From contig JADNYV010000002.1 of assembly GCA_015501055.1 (NCBI GenBank), positions 1,054,001 through 1,118,000 on the forward strand: DNA of 64,000 bases. Direction: 5' to 3'. A program made the position numbers and the translations under genes. Under the pieces are notes generated by a model. That model saw only the letters and a list, made by a program, of their open reading frames with translations, was not told the origin of the DNA and did not search any database. Of the stretch, positions 45,317 to 56,157 are shown in pieces (within the stretch, counting starts at the first letter, position 1; the number at the start of each line of letters is the position of its first letter). This DNA comes from Mucidula mucida. Taxonomy: Eukaryota; Basidiomycota; Agaricomycetes; Agaricales; Physalacriaceae.

Positions 45317-47294
45317 TCAAAGATAAGGACCATTAGCAACCTGGAAGAGTCTCTGAACAATCATCGACTCGCTGGCCTGCTCATTCGGGTCTGCTTCATG
45401 CACAGATCTCCCAAAATCAATAATACGGAAGCGCTTCACATCACTTGCCAATGAATTCTGAAACGCAGGCCAGTCATAAATGTTGCCATAATCCATGACA
45501 ACATTTCGAGGTGCAACGGACTGGTGAAGCCACCCTTCGGCATGCATCCGGAAAAATAGTGCAGCGCATTCTTGTCTAAAAGAACGATTAGTATGAGATA
45601 CTTTGAGCAATCACATTGCCTACCTATCGTCCATTCCCAGTTCGTCAACATCGACGGGCTTTCCACAATCCTCAACCAACAAGATGGGACTGATATAGGG
45701 ACCCTCATCCTCGTCAGTTTTCTCCGGTACATAATACCCATAGAACTGCGGGACGACAGCCGATACCGGGGTTGGATCGTGAAGTGGCGGAACAACGTTA
45801 TATCCACTCCAATGCTGGAAAAAGTGCCCAGGAAACTTCTGGTAATTGCCTGCCTCTCGCTGGAGATGGCCGTCGTGCTGTATAGACAACTTGGCGGCGA
45901 CTTCAATTTTGAAGGTCGTTGGCGCGGCACGGCGTTTGGGCTGGTGCTCGCAATAGTTTCCTGGCGTACTCCACTGCACACCTTGGACATCGATCTTACG
46001 CCTAGTCCCTTCGTAGCAGTCACGAGAGTAAGTCCCAGGTTTATTGAAGGTGAAGTGTTTGTCCTTCGACGGATCGTCCCTATCATTGCTGAACGCAAAG
46101 TCCTCCATCGGTTCAACCTTCTGTTCCGTCCAAATCCTTCCCGTACGCTTATGCTCCTTGGCCGCCGCCAACAACAGGTCCTCAATTTGGTATCCCAACG
46201 GTTCCTCGGGGTTGGTCTTGACGTGAGGCATCTCCGCCTTCAGTTGCTTCAGGATAGCCAAGGAGCTGCATTCATCGCACATGGTGGGCTCAACCACCAA
46301 AGACCTCGGGATCTCCCATTGCGCACGGTAGACGTAGGAATGGTTGCCTTGACCTAAGCGCTGATCGGCAGACAAATAAAGATGGGCTGCATGCGTGGAC
46401 GTCGGTTCATCAGGATATGGGGGCAATTGGGCGAAGGTTGCTTCGGGAACTTTCCCATCTTCAAGTGGTTTACCACCAGGCAGCAAGCTAGGATCTGTGA
46501 CGAACATCAGACCTGGAGGCTGTTTCTTGGGTGCATTCTCGATCTCCTCGCGTTTGGCGGCGATGGCTGTGCGAGTAGCTGCAGAAAGGCAAAGTTTATA
46601 GAAACGAGGGAGGGCCAATTTCTTCTTGCTGTCGTCGCCGTCGTGTGCGCCGACTTGGACAGTGTTGTCGGGGTCATGGACTATGAGCCTCTCCGGGAGG
46701 AGGTGGAAAGGAATACGATGGTGAAACTGGTGAAATGCAGCCTGTTGATTGTCGTTTAGAATGAGTGTCTTTTTAAGAATAGAGACACGAATTTCTTACG
46801 TTGTCGGGCATACTTCGAAGAGCGCCTTCATCAAGGTCCCTCAACATGGTGGCCATATCGTACGGCATGATTTCGACAGGATCGGCCTCTTGTTCTGCCC
46901 AAGCAATTTCGTCTGGTGCGTGGTCGAGTTCACCCACGGCCTTGACAAAAGCCAAGAGCTTGCTGCTCGTCGAGGTGAGCTCGAGATACGGACAATCAGC
47001 GATTCGCCTGGTGTGGAAGAAATCGAGAACAGTGGCACCCCAGAGCGGCAGTCCATTTCCCGCCATTTTGAAGGTGCCGTAGGGCCCTTGGATGACAGGA
47101 CCCTTTGGATCTCTGGGCCACTGTCTGCGGATAGCGCGATGTCGAACAGTGTCAGGACCGGGTTTTGACGCGGTCGAAGGGGACTTGGCTTTGGGTTCGT
47201 CCAAGAAGACCTCGTCCATGAGCTTTTCGATGCGTTTGGCGCGGTTCGACGCGAACATGCCCTTGAATCCTTTTTCGAGATTGCTGTCGAACAT
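45317..47294 (-). CDS. Protein-kinase-like protein, probable pseudokinase, uncharacterised
   Basis: About 620 residues in three exons. The start MFDSNLEKGFKGMFASNRAK (47294) leads a long N-terminal region (YLELTSTSSKLLAFVKAVGE; RLIVHDPDNTVQVG). A kinase-like fold follows: YLSADQRLGQGNHSYVYRAQ is a Gly-rich loop and KIEVAAKLSIQHDGHLQREA has the VAxK-like Lys and a helix-C Glu. VPQFYGYYVPEKTDEDEGPY and SPILLVEDCGKPV form the hinge. FRMHAEGWLHQSVAPRNVVM is the catalytic loop, with HQS replacing HRD. RIIDFGRSVHEADPNEQASE keeps the DFG. No C-lobe activation segment in normal form is seen after it. The kinase fold is clear; absence of the HRD Asp suggests a pseudokinase or unusual catalysis. Such proteins are common in agaricomycetes. 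Divergent from CIA1 with 228 bases between starts. Confidence 0.75.
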
Positions 47295-47522
47295 GACTTG
47301 GAATGTTGAGTGGAAAGCTACAGACTGAATCTGATTGTTACCTGGCAAGTGGCTGAGTTGGTGGTAGTGGTTGATAGAAGAGAAGCTGGGCCACACGGCC
47401 AGCGACGATCGTCCATTGTCCTCGACCAAAAAAGTTGTCAACAAAGAAGCTTGTCAGGGTTGCTGCCGGATTCCGGGCCGATCATTCGATCGCGATTAAA
47501 ATTCGTTTTCATCTCAGTCATC

Positions 47523-48747
47523 ATGATGGATATAGACCTGCCTTGCAATCTAACGCTTGTGGCTACTTTGGAAGGCTAGTCTAGAGTCCAACTCATTTCA
47601 ATGCGTATTGATACGTTTCTTAGGACACGAAGACCGCGCTTGGCACGTCGTATGGAATCCCACAAAGCCCCTCCTCGCATCATGCTCCAGCGATAGATCT
47701 GTACGGATGTACACCTATACATCAGAAGCAGACTCCTTCACCAACATCGCCTCGATACCTACAGGTCACACCAAGAGTGTACGTGCCGTCGCCTGGTCTC
47801 CGTCTGGAAATACACTTGCAACCGCCTCATTTGACGCTAACATTGGCATCTGGGAGCGCGAAGAGGATGGCGGAGAGTGGGAATGCCTCACGCTTTTAGA
47901 GGGCCACGAGACAGAATGTAAGAGTGTGGCGTACTCTTGCACTGGGACGCTCCTTGCTAGCTGTAGTCGTGACAAGTCTGTCTGGGTTTGGGAGGGTATG
48001 TTTTATCTTCAATCGAAGGCATAACCTAACCGTCTTTCAGTCCAACCCGATGCTGATTTCGAGTGTCTTGGAGTGATGATGGAGCACTCGCAAGATGTAA
48101 AGTGTGTCGCGTGGCATCCAACCGAAGAAGTACAACTCCTCGTCTTGACTTGACTCCTCAACTCATCATTACATAGCTGCTTGCCTCTGCGTCTTATGAC
48201 AATACCATCAAGCTCTACGTTGATGATCCTTCTGACGACTGGTATTGTACCTCCACCCTCTCCGGGCACACATCTACTGTCTGGGGTCTTGCATGGTCAC
48301 CAAATGGAAGATATCTAGCATCTTCCTCAGATGATAAAACCGTCAAGATATGGCAGCGAACGGGCGAGTTCACCTTCAAGGAGACGTTGACTTTGAGCGA
48401 GCACGAGAGAGCAGTGTATTCTGTGTCATGGGGAAAGGGTAAAGGCAAGCGTGAAAGCGAAGGTGGCTTGGGGTGGCTGGCGAGCACTGGCAGTGACGGG
48501 ATGGTGAAGATATGGGAATTTTCTGTGCGTGTATCATTCTTCCTTTTTGAGAGAGGCTAAGCGGACAATGGACGTCTAGGAACATGAAGGTTCGTTACAG
48601 CATAAGTTGATTTCATGCACAAATGACGCACACGACGTGTACGATATCAATACTGTGGCATGGTGTCCAAGAGATGGTCATGAGGATTTGCTCGCCACCG
48701 CTGGGGATGACGGAGTGGTCAAAGTATGGAAGGTTGCACAGGGCTAA
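47523..48747 (+). CDS. CIA1: Cytosolic iron-sulfur assembly WD40 protein CIA1 (CIAO1)
   Basis: Core of the CIA targeting complex, which inserts Fe-S clusters into nuclear and cytosolic proteins. It starts MMDIDLPCNLTLVATLEG (47523; ATG 47526 is the next choice). A 49-base GC-AG intron (47575-47623) joins to HEDRAWHVVWNPTKPLLASC. Seven WD repeats follow, including TGHTKSVRAVAWSPSGNTLA, GHETECKSVAYSCTGTLLAS, EHSQDVKCVAWHPTEELLAS, GHTSTVWGLAWSPNGRYLAS, and SEHERAVYSVSWGKGKGKRE. The last blade is DINTVAWCPRDGHEDLLATA, ending VVKVWKVAQG with TAA 48745-48747. Five introns, about 350 residues, full length. Confidence 0.93.
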
Positions 48748-48884
48748 TGAATCTGGTATCATGTATTATAACAGTTTTCCAATGTCGCCACAGTGCGATT
48801 GCGGGAGCGTCGGGGAGATAGAAATGGTAAGATTCCGAGGAAAAGTGCACATGTAAATAATGATACATCCGTCTATATCATACA

Positions 48885-51800
48885 TCACCTCGGGCGCGTA
48901 GTCACAATAGACACCTCTGAATTCGTTCGTCTGAGTAAGCCACCAACGACATTTGACACTGCCTCCGTAATCTGGTGTTGCTGTTGATGCTGCGAATGCT
49001 TCACATAGAAAAGTCGAACATTGGTCGAGTTCCATATTCCCAGCGGTGACATGCCGCGAAGGTATATTTCCCCCCATATCAACGACGTCAACCACACCAT
49101 CGACGCGTCAGACCACTACGAGTACAACTTATAAATACGAGGAGATGATGAGAGGTAGCGAGTTACTGACCGTAAACTTGCGAGGATTCAGCGGAGGGAC
49201 AGGCGGAAGCACTTCCTTCAAAGTCACAGAGCCCAGAAAATCCAAGATCGCCGCCGTCGCATTGGTCTTATGACGGGACGCATGATAAACCTGTATTTTG
49301 GGTAAAAGTTCTGAAATGACCAGCATCACAGGATCTAATGGTAAGCTATAAGATGTTGTTAGTAGAGAGATACCATCAATGCAAACGAGCTCACCCTTGC
49401 TGCCATGAGCGCACCTAGACGAGAGGTTCAATAAGTAAAAGCGGGATCGTAAAATAAACACACCCATTCTTGCGATGGAACAAACCCATTCCGTCCGATA
49501 CCGAGTGCCGCCACTCTTTCAAGACTGACCTCGACATCGGTCGACGAAGAACGGCGCTCCTTCTGTTTTCCGCGCGCTTTCTCCGAGGTCTCGGTAATCG
49601 ATTCTCGCGGGATGACCGACTCCGTTGTAGGCGACATGGGAGGAGGAGCGGAGATTGACAACTCAGGCTCTCGATCAACAGCTTCACCTGATGATCCCAT
49701 TTCTTCCTGCGACTCGGAAGCCAGCAATCTCGACTTTTCAGACTCCCGAACCTCATTCTCATTGGATCCTCGCGGACTCTTCATGACACCCTGTCCCTGC
49801 TGTTCTTTCAAACTCTGAACGCGTTTTATCTCGCGTACAGCTCTGGATAACGTAAACGTTCCCAAATCCTCGAATAACTTATGGGAGGATAAAATGCCAT
49901 AGATCAAATTCGGATTCTCCGCCAAGTGGTAGAAAATAACACCATTGAAAAGCTCAAGCCTGAAAACAAAATATTAGATTCAGGTTTGGAAAGAGTTTTG
50001 AAGCCCTCACATAAAGAACAACAATCTTGGATGTCCTTCATCAGCTAGTAGGAAGAGGGGATTGGAGAATGATTTGAACAATTGGATTAATCGGGCAGAA
50101 GTCGTGACGCTTAAGTTCTTGAAATGCGGCGCAAAATTTGATAGGGAGATCACCAGTGCTGGGTACAGAGCATTCAAGGAGCCAGAGGTCGTAGCCACGA
50201 TGGAGTATATAGCCTACGAAATCAGTAAGTCGAAACAAACACCGATGAAGCCCATACATTGATCATGAAGTCAGCAGCATTCCCCGGAACGGCCCACTTC
50301 GATGGCACTTGAATGGTAAGGGGTTTCGAGAGCTTGGCGCCAAAGCCAGACTCAGCTGACAGAGACTGAATAATGTAGGAGAGGGTTCGACATATTCCAT
50401 GTTGCTCTACAAATACATAAGTAAACGACCGATTCAACATGAAGCGACGTACGTGGTTTGTCTTTGATCTCCAGGTTGTAGCAAAGGAGATGCCCCACTA
50501 AATCCATGCATTTATCGTGTTCTATAACGAAGACTCTAAATTTCTGCGCGACGTAAGCGCTACATATCATAGATAGAACAAGGTCTTACCTTGTTGAGTT
50601 CCAAAATTTTCCAAAGAAGAACAGTAGCTTCAACTACATAAGGAAGAGACTTCCTGGCGCCAGGAAGAACGTTGTTGATAGTCGTTAACTGCTTATCATA
50701 TATCCCCATGATACCGTCGAAAATGAAGGCAAAGTCTTGCGTGCGGTGCTGAAGACAGGTCAAAACGAAGAATTGCGTACGGCGTATGTACACACCAGCT
50801 TCATTAAGAAATATCTAAATGAGTTTGTTTTCGCTGTTGGTTGTTCGCCGTTGTCCTTTGCACTGCCACTTTGGAAATCCAAGGCCGCAATCAGGACCTG
50901 AAGGCTCATTCCAATGAGATTCGATCGTGTGTCTTCGCCCTTGAACACCAGATGATTATAAGGTAGCCTTCCAGCCATGCCGCCTAAGCTCGAATTGACT
51001 TGCATATGCGAGTTCATGACAGTATTCAGGAGCGAGCACAAAATAGTCAAGACATCGCGTCTAGGTATCTTCTGTACGAGGTGTAGAGAGTAAAGCGAAG
51101 GCTTGGAAAAGAGGGACGATGGCGGCACGTATATCTGTCTTGATAATAAGACGAGAAGAAGGCGAAGCACCTCCGTTTTGTTATTGTCATACTGAGCATT
51201 AGGACCAGGATCCGAAGTAGAACCGACTCCTTTCTCCCTGTCGAATGGTTAAAAGCATCCAGGAGTTGGAACACAATCGCGCACCAGATAATATAATTAA
51301 TCTTGTGGTGGTCAACTTGTATTTTGGTGGGCAGGGTGAAGCCGCAACAGAATAGCAAATCGACGATAGAGCCAAACAATTTCTCGCCCAAAGCAGGTTT
51401 AGTAGACTTTGGTCGCGGCTTCGGTGCTGGTTTAGGCGCTGACTCTTCATCGCTCGCGTCCTCGTCCTCGATGACAAATTGTGGTGGCCGAGAGTCCAAG
51501 TCTTCCGGCTCGTAGACCTCTTCTCTTCTCCATAGTACTTGTAACTCAAATACGCTGGATTCCCCCTCCACTTCGAATACCACGGGCAAGACGCGCTGTA
51601 GGACTCGAAGGCAATTGAGCACTTCTTTCGTCGTGTTCCGGTCGCCGTTACCAGCTTTCATGAAGGCGATGGCATTAGCGGCGGTGATTGTTGGCGTCGG
51701 GAACGTATGATCGGAAATGAGGTTGGTGAGCCGAGCTGTTATTACACGAATGAGGGTGGCGATGTTTTCGGGAGCGTCGAGTAGGGCACGTCGTACTGTT

Positions 51801-52157
51801 CGAGGTTCAATGTGAAGAAAGCGTCGCGAAATGGGCTGCTCACCATCATGGGGCGTAATGAGCGAGTACACTTCGGAAGCCGAGTCGAATAGGACGGTAT
51901 ACTGGACCACGTTTAGGATGGTGCGCCAAGCCTCCAGTAAAGACGGACCTGATTCCAATAGCTGTCTGTTTCCGGAATATTCTGCAGAGATATGAATGAG
52001 AATTCCATGCAATTGGCGACGGCCAAGACCAGGTTGGCACACGCACTCGTACTGTTGCTAACTTAATTAATCCCGAAGGCTGGCTTCGGAAAGCAAGCTT
52101 CTCCGCATCAGGCAGCAGTCCAAATGGCGCCGTCAGTTTTTGCGGTAGTGAAAACAT
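48885..52157 (-). CDS. HID1-family protein (high-temperature-induced dauer formation 1 / Ecm30-like)
   Basis: Large alpha-solenoid protein related to animal HID1, which acts at the Golgi in dense-core vesicle and trafficking pathways. ATG 52157 opens MFSLPQKLTAPFGLLPDAEK. Further family segments are SLLEAWRTILNVVQYTVLFD, TITAANAIAFMKAGNGDRNT, VLNCLRVLQRVLPVVFEVEG, KLFGSIVDLLFCCGFTLPTK, TEVLRLLLVLLSRQIYVPPS, RDVLTILCSLLNTVMNSHMQ, and SLPYVVEATVLLWKILELNK. Near the C-terminus, an insert rich in Ser/Glu/Pro (EELSISAPPPMSP-like stretch) precedes PLDPVMLVISELLPKIQVYH and a His/Gln-rich tail (KHSQHQQQHQ). Many introns; about 900 residues. Converges on CIA1 with 137 bases between stops. Confidence 0.86.
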
Positions 52158-52349
52158 GGCAAGGTGCTGCTCGCTAGTCGTCCGCAGTCTTCAATTCAGA
52201 GAAGGTATAATGGCAAGATGGTTTAAGTACTTAAGGGATCATAGTTGATCGGAAGGTGTGAATGTAATTATTTCATTAATTACTTATTTTAAGGTCCGGA
52301 ATTATCACATCTCGTTCAACAGATGGTCTCCTTCAACATTCGATGTCGT

Positions 52350-53340
52350 TTACGCATTCATCACGCCCATCAGACCAGAGAACAGGATCGCAAAGGCACT
52401 GGTGACCCAAACATTCAGAGCTGTCGCTCCGTCCGTGTTGCTGCTCCCGCTACCAGATGAAGAACCTGAGCCTGACGAAGCCGAAGCCGTGGCAGCAGGA
52501 GTAGCGGTCGCAACAGCATTCAGGCCACCCGTAACAGGCCCATTGTCCTTCTCCTGAAGGAATTCGCGTTAGCCAGACACTTTTCAGGCAATCGCTTCGA
52601 TGACTTGCCGTGGGTGCGCTGCTTCCCAGCGCTTGAGCAGCACTTTGGAAATTGTCGAACGTGTTACCTGAAGCTGGAGCATTGATAGACCCAACCATGC
52701 CCATACCACAGTGCGTAACCTTGATTGTAGTTGAGTATTGCGTCGAGCCATACTAAGGCACTGAATACCTGTTTGCAATGGAACCAGATGGCTAAAATGA
52801 TGTCGGATTATTGTAAGTGTTGTATAGTAAGGGCGTACGTTTGGTATCGTCTGTGATTTGGATGGTGAATTGCTTGGAACTCGTTAACCCAGAATCGAAA
52901 CCAGCCGGCGTGTTTGCGGTCGAGTTCGCGGCAAGGTAGGTGCAAGGGTCTGCGAACGAGGATTGGGTCACCGAATGGGTGATAGCAGAGCTACGCGACA
53001 ATGAGGAGGTAAACACAGCGAATGACAAAACACATACTTTGGAAAGAAGAATGTGACGAAAGTGTTGTTCGGGGCAGTGATGTTCTGCGGCTGGTATCTG
53101 AACTTGCCATCGACATTCACGTCGACCTTACGCGTATTTAGTATGGACCTTCACAAGCATACCACGAGGAACACCAACATTGATATGCCCGTTGGTGTTA
53201 GGAGGTGCGGATGGAACCACTGCGGCAGCGCCTGTTGTAGCAGACGTGGCTGCAGCCGTCGTCGCTCCAGTGTCTCCATACCCGTACTGCGCGGCAGCAA
53301 AAGAGGACAGCAAAAGGGCGAAGAGAGAAGATCCAAACAT
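52350..53340 (-). CDS. Secreted cupredoxin (extracellular serine-rich protein) with probable GPI anchor
   Basis: Signal peptide MFGSSLFALLLSSFAAAQ, then a Thr/Ala-rich stretch, and a plastocyanin-like domain: NITAPNNTFVTFFFPK, then HSVTQSSFADPCTYLAAN and IQITDDTKPIWFHCKQ. A later motif, HCGMGMVGSINAP, completes the copper set. His (HSVT), Cys (FHC), His (HC) and Met (GMGM) are the expected ligands. The end has a Ser/Gly-rich run and a hydrophobic tail (VWVTSAFAILFSGLMGVMNA), as for GPI anchoring. Five introns. Role, as for other fungal family members, is uncertain; a cell-surface or cell-wall location is inferred. A TATAA motif lies 51-55 bases upstream. Confidence 0.85.
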
Positions 53341-53390
53341 AGTGGTCGTCTAGGCGTGCGATTGTATGCCATGGGACAAGGACAGCTGGC

Positions 53391-53395
53391 TTATA
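53391..53395 (-). promoter_or_regulatory. Candidate TATA box of the cupredoxin gene
   Basis: TATAA in the minus-strand context AATATAAGCC, 51-55 bases upstream of the ATG at 53340. Confidence 0.45.
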
Positions 53396-53993
53396 TTGCC
53401 ATCGTTCATGGGAGTTCATGCCACAAAATGGGTTACAAACGCGTTGTCGTTTCCCACCAACGTAAGCGACGGACGCCCGAACATTCATGTCATGTATGAG
53501 TTTCATATTAGGAACAAAGGAATTCAGATTCGGTGACCAGTAGTCAGGTAACTCGGAGGGGTGGATAACATAGTCCTAGTCCGGCTTCGAGCGGCCGGTC
53601 TGCAGTTGGTTTCAGAGGACAACAGGAGGCAATTCTCTTCATAAAGAAGCCCTAGGTGTGACTGGAGAAAAGAAATAGACCACAAGCGCAGCAGAGGAGC
53701 AAAAATGTCGCGTCGAAAGTGCCTGATTAGAGATTTATTTCTCACAGCTGTCTTATTTCCTGTCCGACATCCCCAGAAATTGTATTGGATGCTGTGCGGG
53801 TATTATGAGCAGTACAACGTACGCGTGGTTGCTGTAGACAGCGCTGATAGATGGTCTAGCGTTAGGAGTCGAGGTGAAGGTTGATGTCCAAGGATAGAAA
53901 GCGAGAATACTAAGTTATAATTATTTTACGTAATTTGAACGGCTATGACGCACAGTTGCGGACACTGGACAGCACCTGCTGTCGCGTACCATC
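53396..53993. other. Divergent upstream region, cupredoxin / prolidase-like
   Basis: About 0.65 kb between the two starts. No supported gene. Open frames are short. Confidence 0.4.
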
Positions 53994-54007
53994 ATGGTTT
54001 ATCCCGG

Positions 54008-54273
54008 TACTATCCGTACCGGTGGTCCGGATAATCACCTAGAAGCGGTTAAAGTGAGGATAAGTCCCAGAATACAGCATTTCCTGTCCTCAATGATTTA
54101 AGAGTTTGATTTAGATACCTTTTTTCCATCTCTGAGTGAAGCAGTGAGAAAATAGATGGATGGGAGGTATATGAAAACCGCGACGCGAGCATCAAAACTC
54201 ACTGATCAGATCAGTGTTCGGAGTATTTCAGGCGCTGGAGATTCCCAGAAATTTTGGAAAAGCTATGGTACAT
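54008..54273 (+). repeat. Left inverted-repeat arm of the MITE
   Basis: Pairs with 54490-54755 in reverse complement, from the terminal TACTATCCG inward to about GCTATGGTACAT. Includes the flanking TA. The inner end is approximate. Confidence 0.8.
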
Positions 54274-54753
54274 AGATTCATGCTAAATACATTGAATGGA
54301 CATTATTTTTCAACAGAGAAAACACAGACGAAGCTAACGATGCCTCCCGACTCTCAGAGCGTGACTATTCACCAAGTGAAGCGTCACGCTGTTACATCAC
54401 GCTCCGGCGACTCATTTCGAGGTATATAGCTTCGTCAATCCTCTAAATTGTTGGACGTCAGGCTAGACTACTACATACATGGTATATTCATGTACTCCAG
54501 CTTTCCCAGAGTTTCTGGGAACCTCCAGCGCCTGAAATACCCCGAACACTGATCTGATCAGTGAATTTTGATGCTTGCGTCGCGGTTTTCATATACCTCC
54601 CATCCATCTATTTTTTCACTGCTTCACTCAGAGATGAAGAAAAGGTATCTACTTCGAATTCTTAAATCATCGAGGACAGGAAATGCTGTATTCTGGGACT
54701 TATCCTCACTTTAACCGCTTCTAGGTGATTATCCGGACCACCGGTACGGATAG
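54010..54753. mobile_element. MITE with long terminal inverted repeats and TA target duplication
   Basis: A 744-base foldback element. The left arm starts CTATCCGTACCGGTGGTCCG; the right arm ends with its reverse complement. Flanking TA (54008-54009, 54754-54755) is the target duplication, typical of Tc1/mariner-like elements. The outer 80-plus bases of the arms are identical by eye; similarity then continues with scattered differences over about 265 bases per arm, leaving a central part of roughly 215 bases (about 54274-54489). It holds no transposase frame, so it is non-autonomous. Which family of transposase moves it is inferred from the TA duplication only. Confidence 0.85.
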
Positions 54754-54755
54754 TA
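54490..54755 (-). repeat. Right inverted-repeat arm of the MITE
   Basis: Reverse complement of the left arm, ending CCGGTACGGATAGTA. It differs at scattered positions towards the centre (for example TTTTTTCACTG here against the corresponding left-arm bases). Confidence 0.8.
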
Positions 54756-56157
54756 TGTTGTATTTGCGGTGAGTGAATAACGCTGATTTCTTTGAAGCAA
54801 GTCAGCATGCGATCCGCACTGTCCAACAGCTTGTCCAACTTCTCCCACCTGCGGAACAAGCAAAAGTTGGTCGATTTAGTGATTCATTGATGGGAGATCT
54901 TACTAACATTCACCCAGCCTCAAGTGCTGCTTCTAGCCGGCGAAGTCACGCCATTCAGAAATGACACTGATCGTGAAATGGTCTTCCGACAAGAATCCAA
55001 CTTTTACTATCTCTCGGGATGTACTGTGCCCTCAGCCTACCTCCTCGTTGCTTACCAGGCCGGCACATCCTTAGAGAAGACTCCGTCAATACAACTGTTC
55101 ATTCCAAAGGCCGAACTGGTTGATATCATGTGGTCTATTCCTCCCCCTCCTCTCGAAGTCGCCTCCGCGACACACGACGTCTCCAAGACCCATAATGTCG
55201 GAGCTCTTGCTGAGGAGATTGCTACTCTTGTGAAAGCGTTCCCAGACGTGTTGTTCCATACGCTTCCCAGAAACTCTCCTTTGTTTCCAAATCTTCCAGA
55301 TCAGTACCCACAGGTCGTGCTTTCATCCGAGGGTGGAGCTGTCACCGATGCCTACCTCCTCGCTGCTCTCCATCAAGCGCGTCTAATTAAAGACGAGCAA
55401 GAAATAGACCTTATCCGCAAAGCGAATCAGATCAGCTCGAGAGCACATGAAACTGTTATGCGGGTACTTGGCAAAGCGGTCAAGGGTGGGGTAGTGCCGG
55501 AGACGGGCGCTGATAGACCGTTATTACCAGGCGAATGGCTTATCGAACAGGAAGCGGAAGCTGAGGCCATATTTGTCGCATCTTGTCGACGAGAAGGGTG
55601 AATTCCAGCTTTTGCCGCTTAATGACGGCTAACCAAGTATCATTTAGTGCTGTACATCAAGCCTATCTGCCGATTGTAGCTGGTGCCGAAAGAGCATCAA
55701 CCCTTCATTGGTAAAAATGGAGACATCGGACATCCTGATTTCTACACGTATCTGCGCTTGCGACTACCCCTAGCGCAAGGCATGGTAGTTGTAAGTGCAC
55801 TGCGTTAAACCAATTGCCCCAGACCGTGGAACCTGGCATTTACTTTTCTCCCCACCTGTTGGCGCCTGTCAGAGACTCAAAGCATATCAATCACGACGTT
55901 CTGAAACGTTTCGAGAGTGTTGGCGGTGTGCGCATCGAAGACGTTGTACTGCTCACAGAAGATGGCTTTGAGAATCTTACAACTGTGAAAAGTGATACTG
56001 ATTGGATCGAAAGTGTTTGTTCCGGGGAACTGTAGGGTATTTCCGCTTCAATAAATCTAGATGTATTGTTCCGTATCGTGTACAAATGTATGTCGGGTGA
56101 GTACAGGTTGATTGTTCTACGTAGATCGATATAAGTTACATTTTGGGACATGCTAAA

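Larger units (their letters stand above)
53994..56035 (+). pseudogene. Broken prolidase/Xaa-Pro aminopeptidase (M24B family) gene
   Basis: Fungal M24B metallopeptidase homologue. Exon 1 is MVYP plus one base (53994-54006). Exon 2 opens at 54798 and restores A-SQHAIRTVQQLVQLLPP. A 52-base intron leads to QVLLLAGEVTPFRNDTDREM, RQESNFYYLSGCTVPSAYLL and ALHQARLIKDEQEIDLIRKA, ending the N-terminal domain. After AVHQAYLPIVAGAERASTLH (near 55700) the sequence jumps to HPDFYTYLRLRLPLAQGMVV and TVEPGIYFSPHLLAPVRDSK, and ends WIESVCSGEL (TAG 56033-56035). About 110-130 residues are missing, including the two Asp and first His of the metal site. The junction also shifts the frame. Intron 1 carries the MITE 54010-54753. 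Both lesions make an active enzyme very unlikely. Confidence 0.8.

Noticed and set aside
54662..54859. Minus-strand frame of 65 codons inside the MITE
   Set aside because: Lies in an inverted-repeat arm and crosses its end; no transposase motif.
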